From: Datnioides undecimradiatus
Lineage: Eukaryota; Chordata; Actinopteri; Lobotiformes; Datnioididae
NCBI GenBank assembly: GCA_008933995.1
Contig: WARS01000063.1
Coordinates: 2,004,833-2,068,832 of the forward strand
Direction: 5' to 3'
DNA length: 64,000 nt
The notes beneath the pieces were generated by a model. That model was not told where the DNA came from. It saw nothing but the letters and a program-made list of their open reading frames with translations, and did no database searches. This document shows, piece by piece, positions 25,501-36,117 of this stretch. How positions within the stretch are numbered: position 1 is the stretch's first letter; each line of letters opens with the position of its first letter. The translations under genes and the position numbers were made by a program.

Positions 25501-26008
25501 GTGAATAATGCAGCTACCTGCTACTTAACTTTATATATCTATGTCGAAATCCACAATAAACAAATTTTTGTTTTTCTATTATATCTCAGTTCCCAATGAG
25601 GCCAATGCAGCAGGCACAAAACAAAACAAAACAAAGGAAGGAAAAAGGTATGTTGTCTAAAACATATTTTAAAAATCGCATGAATAAAACACAATCACAA
25701 TGATCAGAATTGTTTTTTTCAGAACATAATTTTTTTAAAATTAAAGCCAGTTATTCATACAAGGCAACAGTTTTGGTGAATCAGTTTATTTTCACAGAAA
25801 TATAAAGTGTGGTGTCATCTGCATAACGATTCATACAATATATAACAAAAGTATACAGATAGAGAATATTAGCTGTTACAGAGAACGTTTACAGAGAAGT
25901 TAAGATAATATAATAAAGTATATATTTTTTTCTTCTCTTCTTAACTGTAGGTCACTGAAAGCAGGAACCCCTGAAAGAACAATGGAGGACTCTGTCAGTG
26001 CTCTATAA
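22536..26008 (+). CDS. FcRL-d: two-Ig Fc-receptor-like receptor with repeated ITIM exons
   Basis: Exons are 22536-22566 and 22673-22732 (signal, [20 protein letters not shown]), 22887-23132 (D1), 23400-23648 (D2), 23838-24002 (stalk and membrane), 24367-24411, 24609-24677, 24804-24872, 24989-25063, 25590-25647 and 25951-26008 (TAA). They total 374 residues in frame. D1 and D2 carry the FcRL cysteines. The membrane segment is [21 protein letters not shown]. Three consecutive tail exons of 69, 69 and 75 bases are diverged copies of one cassette: the first encodes SIYVNV and the third SVYANI. Both fit the ITIM pattern S-x-Y-x-x-[IV], and both also contain Y-x-N, a Grb2-type site. In the second copy the tyrosine is cysteine (PVCANE), so that motif is dead. 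An inhibitory receptor is the likely role. AATAAA at 26161-26166. Confidence 0.87.
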
Positions 26009-27163
26009 TTGTGTAATCTGTGTAAGATGGAGAACTGGAAGTATAATTTGGGCCTCTCCTGTAATTTATAACTTTAGCGTATAACTTTTTATATACTTAA
26101 GAACATTTTTTAGACTTTTGGTTTTGCAAGTGTTGCTTGCACATCTGCTTTGGTAAAGGCAATAAATGCTGTCATTTTAACCTGTCTATAGTCTGTTAAC
26201 TGACCTTCAGAGTCTATTTTCAAAAGGTAGTGGTTTTAGAGATGGGATTTCCAGCTCATTGAAGGGAGCCAGATCTTGTGGATCCGTTCCTTTCAAAGAG
26301 CTCTTTCATTCAAAAGACTGACTCATTGTTGTATTTATTTATTTTTAAGACGCCAGCCTGGGGGTAACTCATTTTATCCAGGAAATAATCACTGGGAGGA
26401 ACAATAGGGTAAAGTTTGGCTCAGAATCATTCAAACTTAGACATCCCACAAATATATATTCTATCAGTGGGATATCTGAGTTTGAATTATTCTGAAATAT
26501 TCATTATAATTTCATTTGGCATGTGTGGACTAGATTATAATGTCTGATCTGTATTCATTGTTCCACAAGGTGGCGCCATATCCCTCTGCTTTGACACTGA
26601 GATCACTATTTTGGATTTACCCTTTGAATAAAATGTCTGCGTGTAAATAAAGCTACCCTGACTTATGTTATTCATGCAACACCTAAAAAATAAAAAACTA
26701 AGCAGGCTACAGTGAACTTCCACGCAAAACAGCTTTTACTGCAAAATGCTCCACAACATTTTTAACAGCACAGAAAAACTCACAATGTTTTGTGAAAGAA
26801 GTTAAATGGCCTGTTATAAAAATTAAAGGTGCTGGAAACAGTTACTGAGTGGTTGGTCAATAACATGGGTCTCCCAATCCCAATCCCACACTGTGAAACA
26901 CAGCAAAAAAAAGACTTTTGATGAAAGAGAAAAAGATAAAATCAGATGACAGCTGTTATTTGTCATTGATAGATGACCTTCATTGCCACAGGACTGATAA
27001 TAAACGTGGTTAACATAGCGAACTGTTCGCTGTAAAGGCTGTGAGCTTGTTGCCAAACAGTTCATCCTGACACAACAACTGAGCTGATTCTCATGTTCGT
27101 CCTGAACTGAGCGCCTCCTGCTGGACCGTAACAGAAATGCACTCATCCACATTGTGTCTCACG
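26009..27163. other. tail-to-tail spacer between FcRL-d and BTNL-4
   Basis: FcRL-d 3' UTR with AATAAA at 26161-26166, followed by AT-rich sequence. Minus frames at 26535 and 26823 show no domain or splice context. No gene is seen. Confidence 0.5.
26161..26166 (+). terminator. poly(A) signal of FcRL-d
   Basis: A canonical AATAAA lies 153 bases after the FcRL-d stop codon, followed by a T-rich stretch. It is the best-placed polyadenylation signal for this gene. Confidence 0.6.
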
Positions 27164-29678
27164 TCAAAAGCTCGGTGGAGTCACTGATTCACTGTCAGCA
27201 TGTTGTCCAAAATGACCCTCGGCAATGGATAATGATTCACTGTGTGTGCTGGTCTCCTCCTCTCTCTCTTGCTGTTTCGACTGAAGCTCATCTGTTTGGC
27301 TCTTGATCACCTCAAGTTGTTTGTTCATTTGTTCGATCTGGTTATCAACTTTATTCTTCCATTCTGTTAGTCTTTCAACCATGCCCTGTGTTATCTGCAG
27401 TGCATCATTTATTATCAGTAAAGACTTCACACATTCTGTCTTTTTGTTGTCCAGTTCTTGTTTGATGTGTAGTAAGTTGCTTATTTGTTCATCTTTATCC
27501 CAAAGGTAGGAAGTGTTCCTTTTCTCAAGTTTCTTGTCAGTCTCGCTCTTCTCTCTCTCCACCTTCTCCATCTCTGATCTCTGTTTGTCTCTGGTGTTCT
27601 CCAGTTCTTTCTTCTTTTCCATCAGCAGTGAAATCACAAATATAAGTTCTTTCTTCTCTTCCTCTTTCTCCTTTAACTTTTTATCGAGCTGTGCCTTCTC
27701 ATCATCCAAATCCATTGTTTTCTTGTGGATGAGCTCCTCTCTCTCCTCTGTTGCAGTTTCATCATCGTGGTGCTTCTTGTCATCTGTACACAAACACATG
27801 TATTTATGTAGCAATGCTTTTTAAATAGAAGAGGGTGACTAAAAGGCTATAATCTGGTAATGCAGGGATCACAAACCTGTTGGACACTATTTTTTCCTGA
27901 GACAGTTTCCTCTTGGATGCTTCTGATGTATAAATCATGACAGAGTGCTATAGAGGTTGTCCTATGTGCTACAAAAGCTGTTGGTACCATTTCAACATAA
28001 ATGCATAACAGCTGTCTACACATCTGTCATCTTTATTTTGTTGCCTCTGCTCCTCGCACAGTCTTATTTCACCACTGGACAATGTCCCTGGCAATTTTGG
28101 ATTGACCCCTGATGATTGTTGAATTAATTTATATATAGATATTCTAATCTAATTTAATTGAATTCTTTAATATATAGAAACAAGTGGATCACACTTGTAA
28201 CTTACAGCTTTCACTTTGTCTCGGTTTCCAAAAAACAAAGAAAGCTGCAGAGCAAAGCAGGAAGCCAACGGACAAAACAATGATGATACGAACAGTAGAA
28301 GAAGATGGGTCCATGAGTGCATCCTCTGGAATGACATGAAAAAGATCTTTACATTTATGTTAAATCACACTTCAGACTTAAACATTGATAAGTGAGCAAA
28401 GCAGAAACCTTTTTCAGTCATAATCTGGATTTTAGTCTCTCTGGTCTGGTTGATGTTCTTCTGGTGGACTCTACAGGTGAAGCTGCTGCTGTGTCTCCAC
28501 AGTCACTCTGCTGCTGACAGTATAGAGGTCACCAGGACCTCTGGTTGTCTCTGTAGGTCCAGCAGGGAGCAGGTTTCCTTCACCATCCAGCCAAACCACC
28601 TCAGGCTCTGGATACCAGCCTTCAGATTTACAGTGTAGAACTGCTTTGCTGATGGCTTTATGAATCTCTGCTGTGATAACAACAGATGATGAAAGAGCAC
28701 CTACAACAAAAGGGAAAAACATCTTCAGTTGCTTTCAGTGTGATGTCATTTCATCACATCCACTTCTTTCTTCTCTTCTGGCATTATGTTCTTCACATCT
28801 AATGACCTTTAACCACCCATTCCAGGATATGAAACCTAAGTTTGTTAAATAATGTAATCAAAGACAATAGTTTACAGCCTAAAGAGTTTCAGGAACACCC
28901 TCAGCGGTGCTGCCCATGATGTAGCTCCCTCCCCCCGAAGCCTCCTGCAGTTCATGTTAGAGCATCTCAGCACAACATACAACATATATGCTGGTACCGG
29001 GTGTATCTGTGTGTCCACTCTCTTTATGTGCCTGTATGAAGAACAGTATGTACACTTACCAACCACAAGCTCAACCGCCGATGAGCCCATTGTAGGAATG
29101 TGGCATCTGTATTTTCCCCCATCAGTGAGTCTCACTCTGGAGAGTTTCAGTGACATGTCTCCGTGCTTCAGTTTGTTAGTGGACAGCGACGTTCTTCCCA
29201 CGTATGATGGATTCTGATAAACAGAAAGCTCCACACCATCACGCATCAGATGGACAAGCCTGGGGTTTAGGTCGTGTCTTGCCCACTCCAGCGTCTTTGT
29301 AACAACCTCAGCCGGTGGTTCCAGGTGACATGGCAGAACAATGTCATCGCCAACCGTCGCCAGTATCGGCTCAGAAGGGCCAAACATCTGATACTGACCT
29401 GTGAAAGACACGACTGTGTTTAAACTCAGGTCCCAGCTACCAGCTTGATTTTACCATGGCCTCTGGGAAACACATTAGGATTGTGCAACAAAGCCTCAGC
29501 CTACCTGGAGTTCTTGATCTAAATGTTGAGGCTCACGCTGATTGATCTGATTTACTGACACAACTAAAGTCTTATCATAACACATCCCCTTTTAAATAAT
29601 TCCTGATGTGTTTGTGTGTAACTTACCTCCACAGTAGTGTGTCAGGAGAAGGAAAACAGCACTGTGATGAAAAAACAT
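27164..29678 (-). pseudogene. BTNL-4: butyrophilin-like gene with a 5-bp frameshift in the IgC exon
   Basis: Exons are 29678-29627 (signal, MFFHHSAVFLLLTHYCG), 29398-29060 (IgV: LPCHLEPP, LEWARHDLNPRLVHLMRDG, GGKYRCHI), 28700-28409 (IgC), 28325-28206 (membrane: IIIVLSVGFLLCSAAFFVFW) and 27783-27164 (coiled coil, about 205 residues, the longest in the cluster). The IgC exon begins normally (LHCKSEGWYPEPEVVWLDGEG). Relative to the four intact paralogues it lacks five bases near 28493, where tctcttctcc has become tctcc. The frame then runs into a stop at 28473-28471, before the second Ig cysteine, membrane segment and coil. All other exons are intact and join in phase, so the break looks recent: a null allele, young pseudogene or assembly error. 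Exon skipping cannot rescue it: the exon is 292 bases long, not a multiple of three. Confidence 0.8.
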
Positions 29679-31249
29679 CCTGAAAAGTAAAATAAGCAAG
29701 ACGATCTGTATATTTTAAGTATAAGTATATTTCAACCACTAACAGATCAGACAAGGCTCATAAAGATAAATTCATTGCTGTCTCTTGATAAATGTAGAGT
29801 TTTTGGCACCTGCTGTTAAATCTGCTCACAACAGAACTGTTTAATTACCTGGTTTAAGTCTTTTAAAAGCTGCTCACATACTGTTGAAGCTACATAAACA
29901 CAGAAAGACCATTGTTAAAGGACGACCCCATGACGGTAGAAAGGAAATATAATCCTTAGTTTGAAAAGCTGCTTGCCTGTGGTGTCTGCTAAAGCCCTGA
30001 CATAAAACATTGAATGTGTACTTTGACTCTGACAGTTAATGACTAACTGAGAGTTAACAAGTTTGTAGCCAGTAGCAGCTGGTGCATGGCGCCCACCACC
30101 ACCCTCCTCCTCATAAAATACATCATTTATTTAAATTGAATATTTCTCTGAATCTAACCCCAACTCAGTTTAACGATAACCTTATAACAGAAAACCAGTT
30201 TCATGCTTTTATTCAGAATAATCAACTACAGGTTGAGCCACCATAATAACCACGTTCTCACTCCCCACTCAGCTCCCCAGTACAGCAGCTTAGCCGCCCT
30301 GTATACCTGTCTACTGTCAGGTTTGAACATGCAGGGGTTTGTGGGTCAAGGTGGCGACAATAAACATTCTTGCTCTTGCTCTTTGGTTTGGTTCAGGCAC
30401 CAGAACTGCTTTGTTCGGTGTAAGAACCTGTCTTGGTTTGGGCGCAGATAAGTGTGTTATCTAGTCAATTAAAGTGATGAAGACAAAGTCCATGTTGGTT
30501 ATGGTTACTCCCTTTGTGGACAGTGATGTGTGTGTTTGGCCAAACATGAAAAGAAGAATATAAATCTAGACTTTATATAGAAATGATACAACCATAAAAT
30601 AGACCATGGAAGGTCCACAGACTTGTCCTTCACTCCCAGCTCGTCGGGTGTGTCAGCTTGGAGCCCTTCTCTTCAAGCTGTGACTGTCTACGAGTGAGAC
30701 AAGCGGTCCTCATCGTTGTTAATCGACTGTTTACTGATGTTGTGATGCTGCTGGAGTTTGTCCAGGTTTTGGAACCAAAATTATTCATTTCAGTTAAGAA
30801 AGAAGATCACAGTTATTTACAGTTGGTACAGTCAGAAGGTCACATACGTAACCTAAGTTACCAACGTTACTTATGTGAGCTAACGTTGACTTTTCATGCA
30901 GGAAGCAAAGAACAGACTCTGGCTTCTGTTTAATCAATACGATTTGAACTAAATCAGTTAGCCAGCCTTAAATGGCAGAAATGGCATTGTTAACGACATT
31001 GTCATGTGAGAGTTACTGCTTTGCATTCACGTTCACAGGCTCAGTTGTTTATGCCCCGAGAAACCTGTGATTCGCTGTTGCTTCTTAAAGTCTCAGCCAA
31101 TAAGGTCTTTCTCAGAGTAGCTGGGTGTCACAAACAAACTCACTGTAACATCTCAGTAGCTAGAAATAAGCTGCACAGGAAGAGGAAGCTCTCCACTACA
31201 TTATATTTATCATTCCCTGTAACAGTTGGACTGTCAACAGCAAGAAAAC
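29679..31249. promoter_or_regulatory. head-to-head spacer BTNL-4 / FcRL-e
   Basis: The 1571 bases between the two divergent start codons have no convincing coding exon. A possible non-coding BTNL-4 first exon ends near 29850 (minus, accag/gtaatt). The FcRL-e promoter box AGGAAGAGGAAGC lies at 31178-31190, about 60 bp before its ATG. The initiator-like site of the sister genes is degenerate here. Confidence 0.5.
31178..31190 (+). promoter_or_regulatory. FcRL-e promoter ETS/PU.1-like box
   Basis: AGGAAGAGGAAGC contains two GGAA cores on the purine-rich strand and sits about 60 bp before the ATG, like the boxes in front of FcRL-c, f, g and h. A PU.1 or other ETS factor is the likely binder. Confidence 0.5.
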
Positions 31250-34200
31250 ATGAAGGCACCATCTCTCTGCATCAGACTCCGTGAGTACCGCATCTGTTCG
31301 TCCCAAAGTCTTTGAATACAAATCAAAATGTTTTATGTGCAAATAGCGTCTAAAATAATTCAGATTCAACAGCTGTCTTCCTTTGTCTCTCCAGTAATAA
31401 AGGTGTCGATGCTTCTGGTGGCAGGAGATCAGAAGTGTTGCTGTGCTGAAGAAGCTGGTGAGCAGTTTCTTATGTCCATATCAGGTTAATCTAACCGTTT
31501 GTGGTCTTCTTTGTGCTTGAAGTCTGTTATCAAAGGAAAGGTGCTTGAGGTTCTTAATGATCACTTTCTGTGAGAAAAAGAAGACGAGGCGCTCAACAAA
31601 CAATAACAAAACGTTCATTTACGTCCTCGGAATCAGTAAAATCTAGGGATCTAGTTTGTGTCTGAGAGACAAAAGTAAAATAAACGTTCTCTGTTATTCT
31701 CAGATGCAGAGTTTCGTCGTATTGTTCCAAACAGGCTCCAGCTCTTTGAATACGACACTATCGTCTGTGACTGTGAGGGATTCGAGGATTTCCACAAGTG
31801 GAGAGTCATGAGGAGGATCATGGGAGTCGCAACTACATGTGGTCCCAGCTGGGAGACATCGTGGGGACGCTGCGTGATTAAACATGCCTACAAAACAGAC
31901 AGTGGGGAATACTGGTGTGAAGCTGAAGGAACCGGGAGAAGCAACTCTGTCAACATCACTGTTACTGGCACGTTGAGCATTGTTACATTCAGATAATCTG
32001 TCAGGTGGTTTGATGTCGTTAAACTGACCATTTCAGCCAACCAGATATACCACACTGCAGGTTTAATGATAATTGTAATATTTCAAGATTATTTGTAAAT
32101 TAACGACTCATTGTTCAATCAGTTAATATACTGCTGCAGCATGCATTGTAGTGCTAATACACTGGCTTTGTTTCTGTGCTACTGAACAGGTGCTCTCAGC
32201 ATATCGATATTTGGATTACAGTACATTTGTAAAACAGCCCTCGAAACAAATTCACAGTCTAACAACAGGAACCGCTCATGGTTGGACATTCATGGCTATC
32301 TTCGTAGTTGTGGCCTTAAATGATACTCTGAATCCCTTGTTGCTCAGATGGTCCGGTGATCCTGGAGAGTCCCGTTCTTCCTGTCATGGAGGGAGAAGCT
32401 GTGACTCTGCGCTGCAGGAACAAGACGGCTTCCTCCGTCATTATCGCTGATTTCTACAAAGATGGCGCCCTAAGAGAAACCGTCTATGAGGGAAACATGA
32501 CCATCCACAATGTTTTAAAGTCTCATGAAGGACTCTACAAGTGTACCATGATGGGTGCTGGAGAATCAGCAGAGAGCTGGCTGGCTGTCACAGGTGAGAC
32601 ACAAGGTGTGGTTGACACTTTTATGTGAATTTCCTTTGGGATTAATAAAGTATCTGTCTATCTATCTGTCTATCTACCTATTTGTCTATCTACCTATCTG
32701 TCTGTCTGTCTGTCTATCTATCTATGTGTGCACTTCTGTTACAGCATCGTATCATCAAGCTCAAACTACACCAGCCTCTTCATCAACACTTCATGAAGAG
32801 ATAAGTCCTTCCAACCCTCCTTCCCCTAATCCCCCCACCCTGTGGATCACTGTGGGCACGTGTTCAGTGGCTCTGCTGTGTCTGGCGATTGGACTGTGTC
32901 TTTGTGGAGGTACTGTGCACAGAAAATTAAAGGAAACAGTAAAGTTTGCTTCAGGTCTTCCAATTATTACTGATGTTTTCTGGTCTGCGCTCCAGTGTGG
33001 GGCCAGATGTCCTCAAAGACGTCGCTGCGAGGATCGCACTCCGGTGGAGCACAAACAGGTGAGCGCTGTAAATCATGTATGTATTGGTCGTTATCGAGGT
33101 TTTCCAAGGTAAGATACTGCACAAACATAGGTACCATATTCATTTTTACAATCATAGGATATCATGTCTTTTATTACTCTTAATATCCTGGTGAGGACCT
33201 CAAACCTCTTTAATTCTAGTTGAAATATAGTTTTGTGTGTTTCTTGCAGAGGCTGGACCAACCCTTGTAGCTAATCCACGTGGAGCCATCTATTCTTACA
33301 TCACAGCAAACAGGAGTTATTCAGGTATTTCACTTTACACAAGCACAAAACCCTTAAAATGTGTGAAACAGCTCAGAATATAAATATAAATTAGCCATCC
33401 AGGCTAACTGAAGTTATGTGACTAATATTTCGAAAGGTCAAAGTGTTTGTGCTCTTTGCATGAGCAGCCAGAGATCTATCTACAGGCACCTTCTCAAACC
33501 ACACGAGAAAACCACAGAGAGCAAAAGGCCCCAAGTTCTGTAGCAGCATCAGTGCTGCGTAGCTCCCCACACCCCAGTCACACATTCACCACAATGCACC
33601 TTTTCTGTTTGCTTCACAATGAGACAGTGATTAACCCTTTAACTTATCCTACCAAACAGCTTCATGTGCATTGCTACAACAATCTTGATTTTGTACGGCA
33701 TCATCAACAAATCAAAATCGAAGCCATCAGTTACTAGATGTAAAAGGAAGAATATGAATTATTTCAAGATTTTCTGAGAAACTTTGAAATGCAACTGTAA
33801 AATAGAGCTAAGGGGGTTCTCAGACCTGTGTTTGCACCTGACCTGTCAAATATGGCAGTTTGGTCAGTGGCTGACACCGCAAAGCCTTACAGACCACACC
33901 AGAAGAAGTCAGGTCACCTTTGTCGTGAACACCATGAAACAGTCAGTGTTGTTTGGTGTAGGAATAATGATTACTTCTTTAAGTTTAGGAAAAGAACATG
34001 ACTGGGGTTTAAAGAAGTATGTTAGTCACGAGGTCACGTCATCTGCCTGAGTCACACTATCCAAATTACGTACATTACCCAAGGTGTGTCTGCAAAGTTA
34101 CATGTGCTACATACCTGTTATCTCACACACACCCACACACATACAACATAGATACATATGTACAGTTATGTATGTAAGTGTGCTACCTGTGTTACCCAAG

Positions 34201-34699
34201 TTGTGTACGTTAGCTAAGTTACTTTTGGTTTCACAGTGAACACTAACAGCCAGCTGCAGAGTCACAGTTTGAAGCTGACCAAACTGTTGCTCTGTGGAGG
34301 TGGAAACCCCTCAAACCTGCTGTGGTACACTTGAAAATTAAATTACTTGATGTCCCAGTCGGTGTTTTTAACTGATCGTTTGTTTTCAGATCTAACAACA
34401 GCCTGATCAGGACAAACACAGAATCAGTGGATTGCTTCTGTTGTTGGGTTTCATGTCTCAGAATGTCTGTTAGTGCTGTTGGTCGTCTCTTCGTGGAGAA
34501 ACTTGTGTTGCATCACCTGAGAACTATAAAACATTCGGCAGTGTAACTTTGCCACCGGGCAAGCTGAGACCTTTCTGTTGTTTCCAAAGCCAGACCAGAA
34601 GACTCCAGCTTCACTGCAGCACCAGCCACCTACAGTCTTTCAACAGGCACTGACCAGTATTCAACAGCTGAATATGCCTTCTATGAAACAGTCCATTAG
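31250..34699 (+). CDS. FcRL-e: two-Ig Fc-receptor-like receptor, GC splice donor after D1
   Basis: Exons are 31250-31280 and 31395-31457 (signal, MKAPSLCIRLLIKVSMLL), 31704-31967 (D1), 32348-32593 (D2), 32745-32909 (stalk and membrane), 32996-33058, 33250-33324 and 34590-34699 (TAG). They total 338 residues in frame. D1 has LQLFEYDTIVCDC, HKWRVM, GEYWCEA and the extra Cys pair (TTC...GRC). D2 has VILESPVLPVMEG, LRCRNK and GLYKCTM. The stalk is Ser/Pro-rich, followed by ITVGTCSVALLCLAIGLCLC. Tail tyrosines are AIYSYI, ATYSLS and AEYAFYETV, the last matching the C-terminal FYxT[IV] motif of its sisters. The D1 donor is actg/GCACGT where paralogues have actg/GTACGA, so correct splicing needs a non-canonical GC donor. 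AATAAA at 34993-34998. Confidence 0.8.
32619..32727 (+). mobile_element. LINE 3' tail with (TCTA/TCTG)n microsatellite
   Basis: The sequence gaatttcctttgggattaat followed by aaagta and then about 77 bases of TCTA/TCTG repeats is the characteristic 3' terminus of fish L2/Rex-like LINEs. It is reduced to the last few dozen bases plus its microsatellite and sits in the FcRL-e intron between D2 and the membrane exon. Confidence 0.65.
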
Positions 34700-34992
34700 G
34701 TATGAATCACAGTGATACTGGTCTCCAGAGTGTCTCAAGGAATATCCACTGAGACTTTTATACTGCATTTACCAAGACATGGACCATTATTTGCACCACT
34801 TTACACTTGTCTGCTACTTTAAATAAAATAATAATTGTGTCTTGCAGGCCCATGAGAGAAGAGACAGCTGATACAAGGAGAAGCTTTACTTGTATATTCA
34901 ATATATCTACTAAACTGTTTTAAATTCAGTTTTTGTTTATGAGTGTACAGTGTTTAAATGTGTTACTTGTGAAACCTTTGTCGCACGCACTC

Positions 34993-34998
34993 AATAAA
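34993..34998 (+). terminator. poly(A) signal of FcRL-e
   Basis: AATAAA lies 294 bases after the FcRL-e stop codon. An earlier AATAAA-like run near 34816 is an alternative. Confidence 0.5.
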
Positions 34999-36048
34999 GA
35001 TTGAAGCAGGTATGTGGGAAATAAAAATACAATATGTGCATGTGATCATTTTGAGATGAGGCACGCTGACAGTTTGACTCTGAGACTGTTCCAACCACCA
35101 CCACCATCTTCAGACCTCCACCTGAGCTGTAGCCGCCTCGCAGCATCGAGGGTCTATTGTTAGCCTCGCTGGCCGTCAGTTAGACCACACTGCTCTGTCT
35201 GCGCTGCCTGTGCTGGTACATTCAGACACTGCTGCAGCGTTCAAACACACTTTCTGTGGTCAGCTGACAACGCGCTGATCACATCCATCGAGAACACACT
35301 CACGCTCTCCTGCACGTGATCTTACGTCTTTGTATCATTTGAACTGAGCTGGTCAACAAAAAATCACAATATATATATAACAGCACGTGTCCTGGTGTTC
35401 GCCTCTGAGAATCGTCAGAATCAGTGAAACAGAGGACGATATATCCCAACGTAGCATGTTTCAAGTTTCATAGCGACTGGAGCCTACATTTCCCATGATG
35501 CAACACAATATCACAGCTCCTTTAAACGTCATTCTCCCTGTTTGTAAAGTTCAGGAAAAGATCATTGGGTTAAAATAAGTTTGTCGCTTTTTTGGTTTCA
35601 CATGACACATAAAGACGTCTTGTGACAGTCCCGTGTTTGTATGACCTGTCCGTCCACCCTGACAACCACCTGACACAGATGTTATCGCCCCCTGCTGGCG
35701 ATGCTCCTTCACACATGCCTGTACTGCTCATGCTAAGACAAAGTGAATCTACAATTTGTGTTTGCTAACTTCCTGTTTCAGAATGACTGAGCAGATCCAT
35801 AAAGGAGCTGCTGTCACAGTTTGTTGTGGGAGAACAGGCCTCAACCCCATCCAACACGTTTGGGATCAACTGGAGCAGGTCGACGTCTGTGTTGGACCTC
35901 GTGAAAGCTCTTTTACCCTCTTCGTCAAACTGTTTACCAGAAAACTCCAGTTTCACCAACTGTTAGCTCATCCTTGGTCGCTCAACACAAAGATTATGAA
36001 CTCAGCTAACACAAAGGGTATCAACCCTCTTTACGTGACATCCACACA

Positions 36049-36097
36049 GGAAGAGGAGGTCCAAACTACATTACCTTTCAGCTGTGCTTCAGTCTGA
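36049..36097 (+). promoter_or_regulatory. FcRL-f promoter: purine box and initiator
   Basis: AGGAAGAGGAGG at 36049-36060 and TTCAGTCTGA at 36088-36097 precede the ATG at 36118 by about 60 and 30 bp, the same spacing as in the sister genes. No TATA box is seen. Confidence 0.5.
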
Positions 36098-36117
36098 CAG
36101 TCAGCCAGCAAGACAAC

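Larger units (their letters stand above)
34700..36117. other. FcRL-e 3' UTR and FcRL-f promoter side
   Basis: AATAAA at 34993-34998 probably ends FcRL-e. Sequence at 35095-35290 resembles that upstream of FcRL-d. A purine-rich box AGGAAGAGGAGG is at 36049-36060 and TTCAGTCTGA at 36088-36097, matching the promoter layout of the other FcRL genes. No other gene is seen. Confidence 0.5.
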
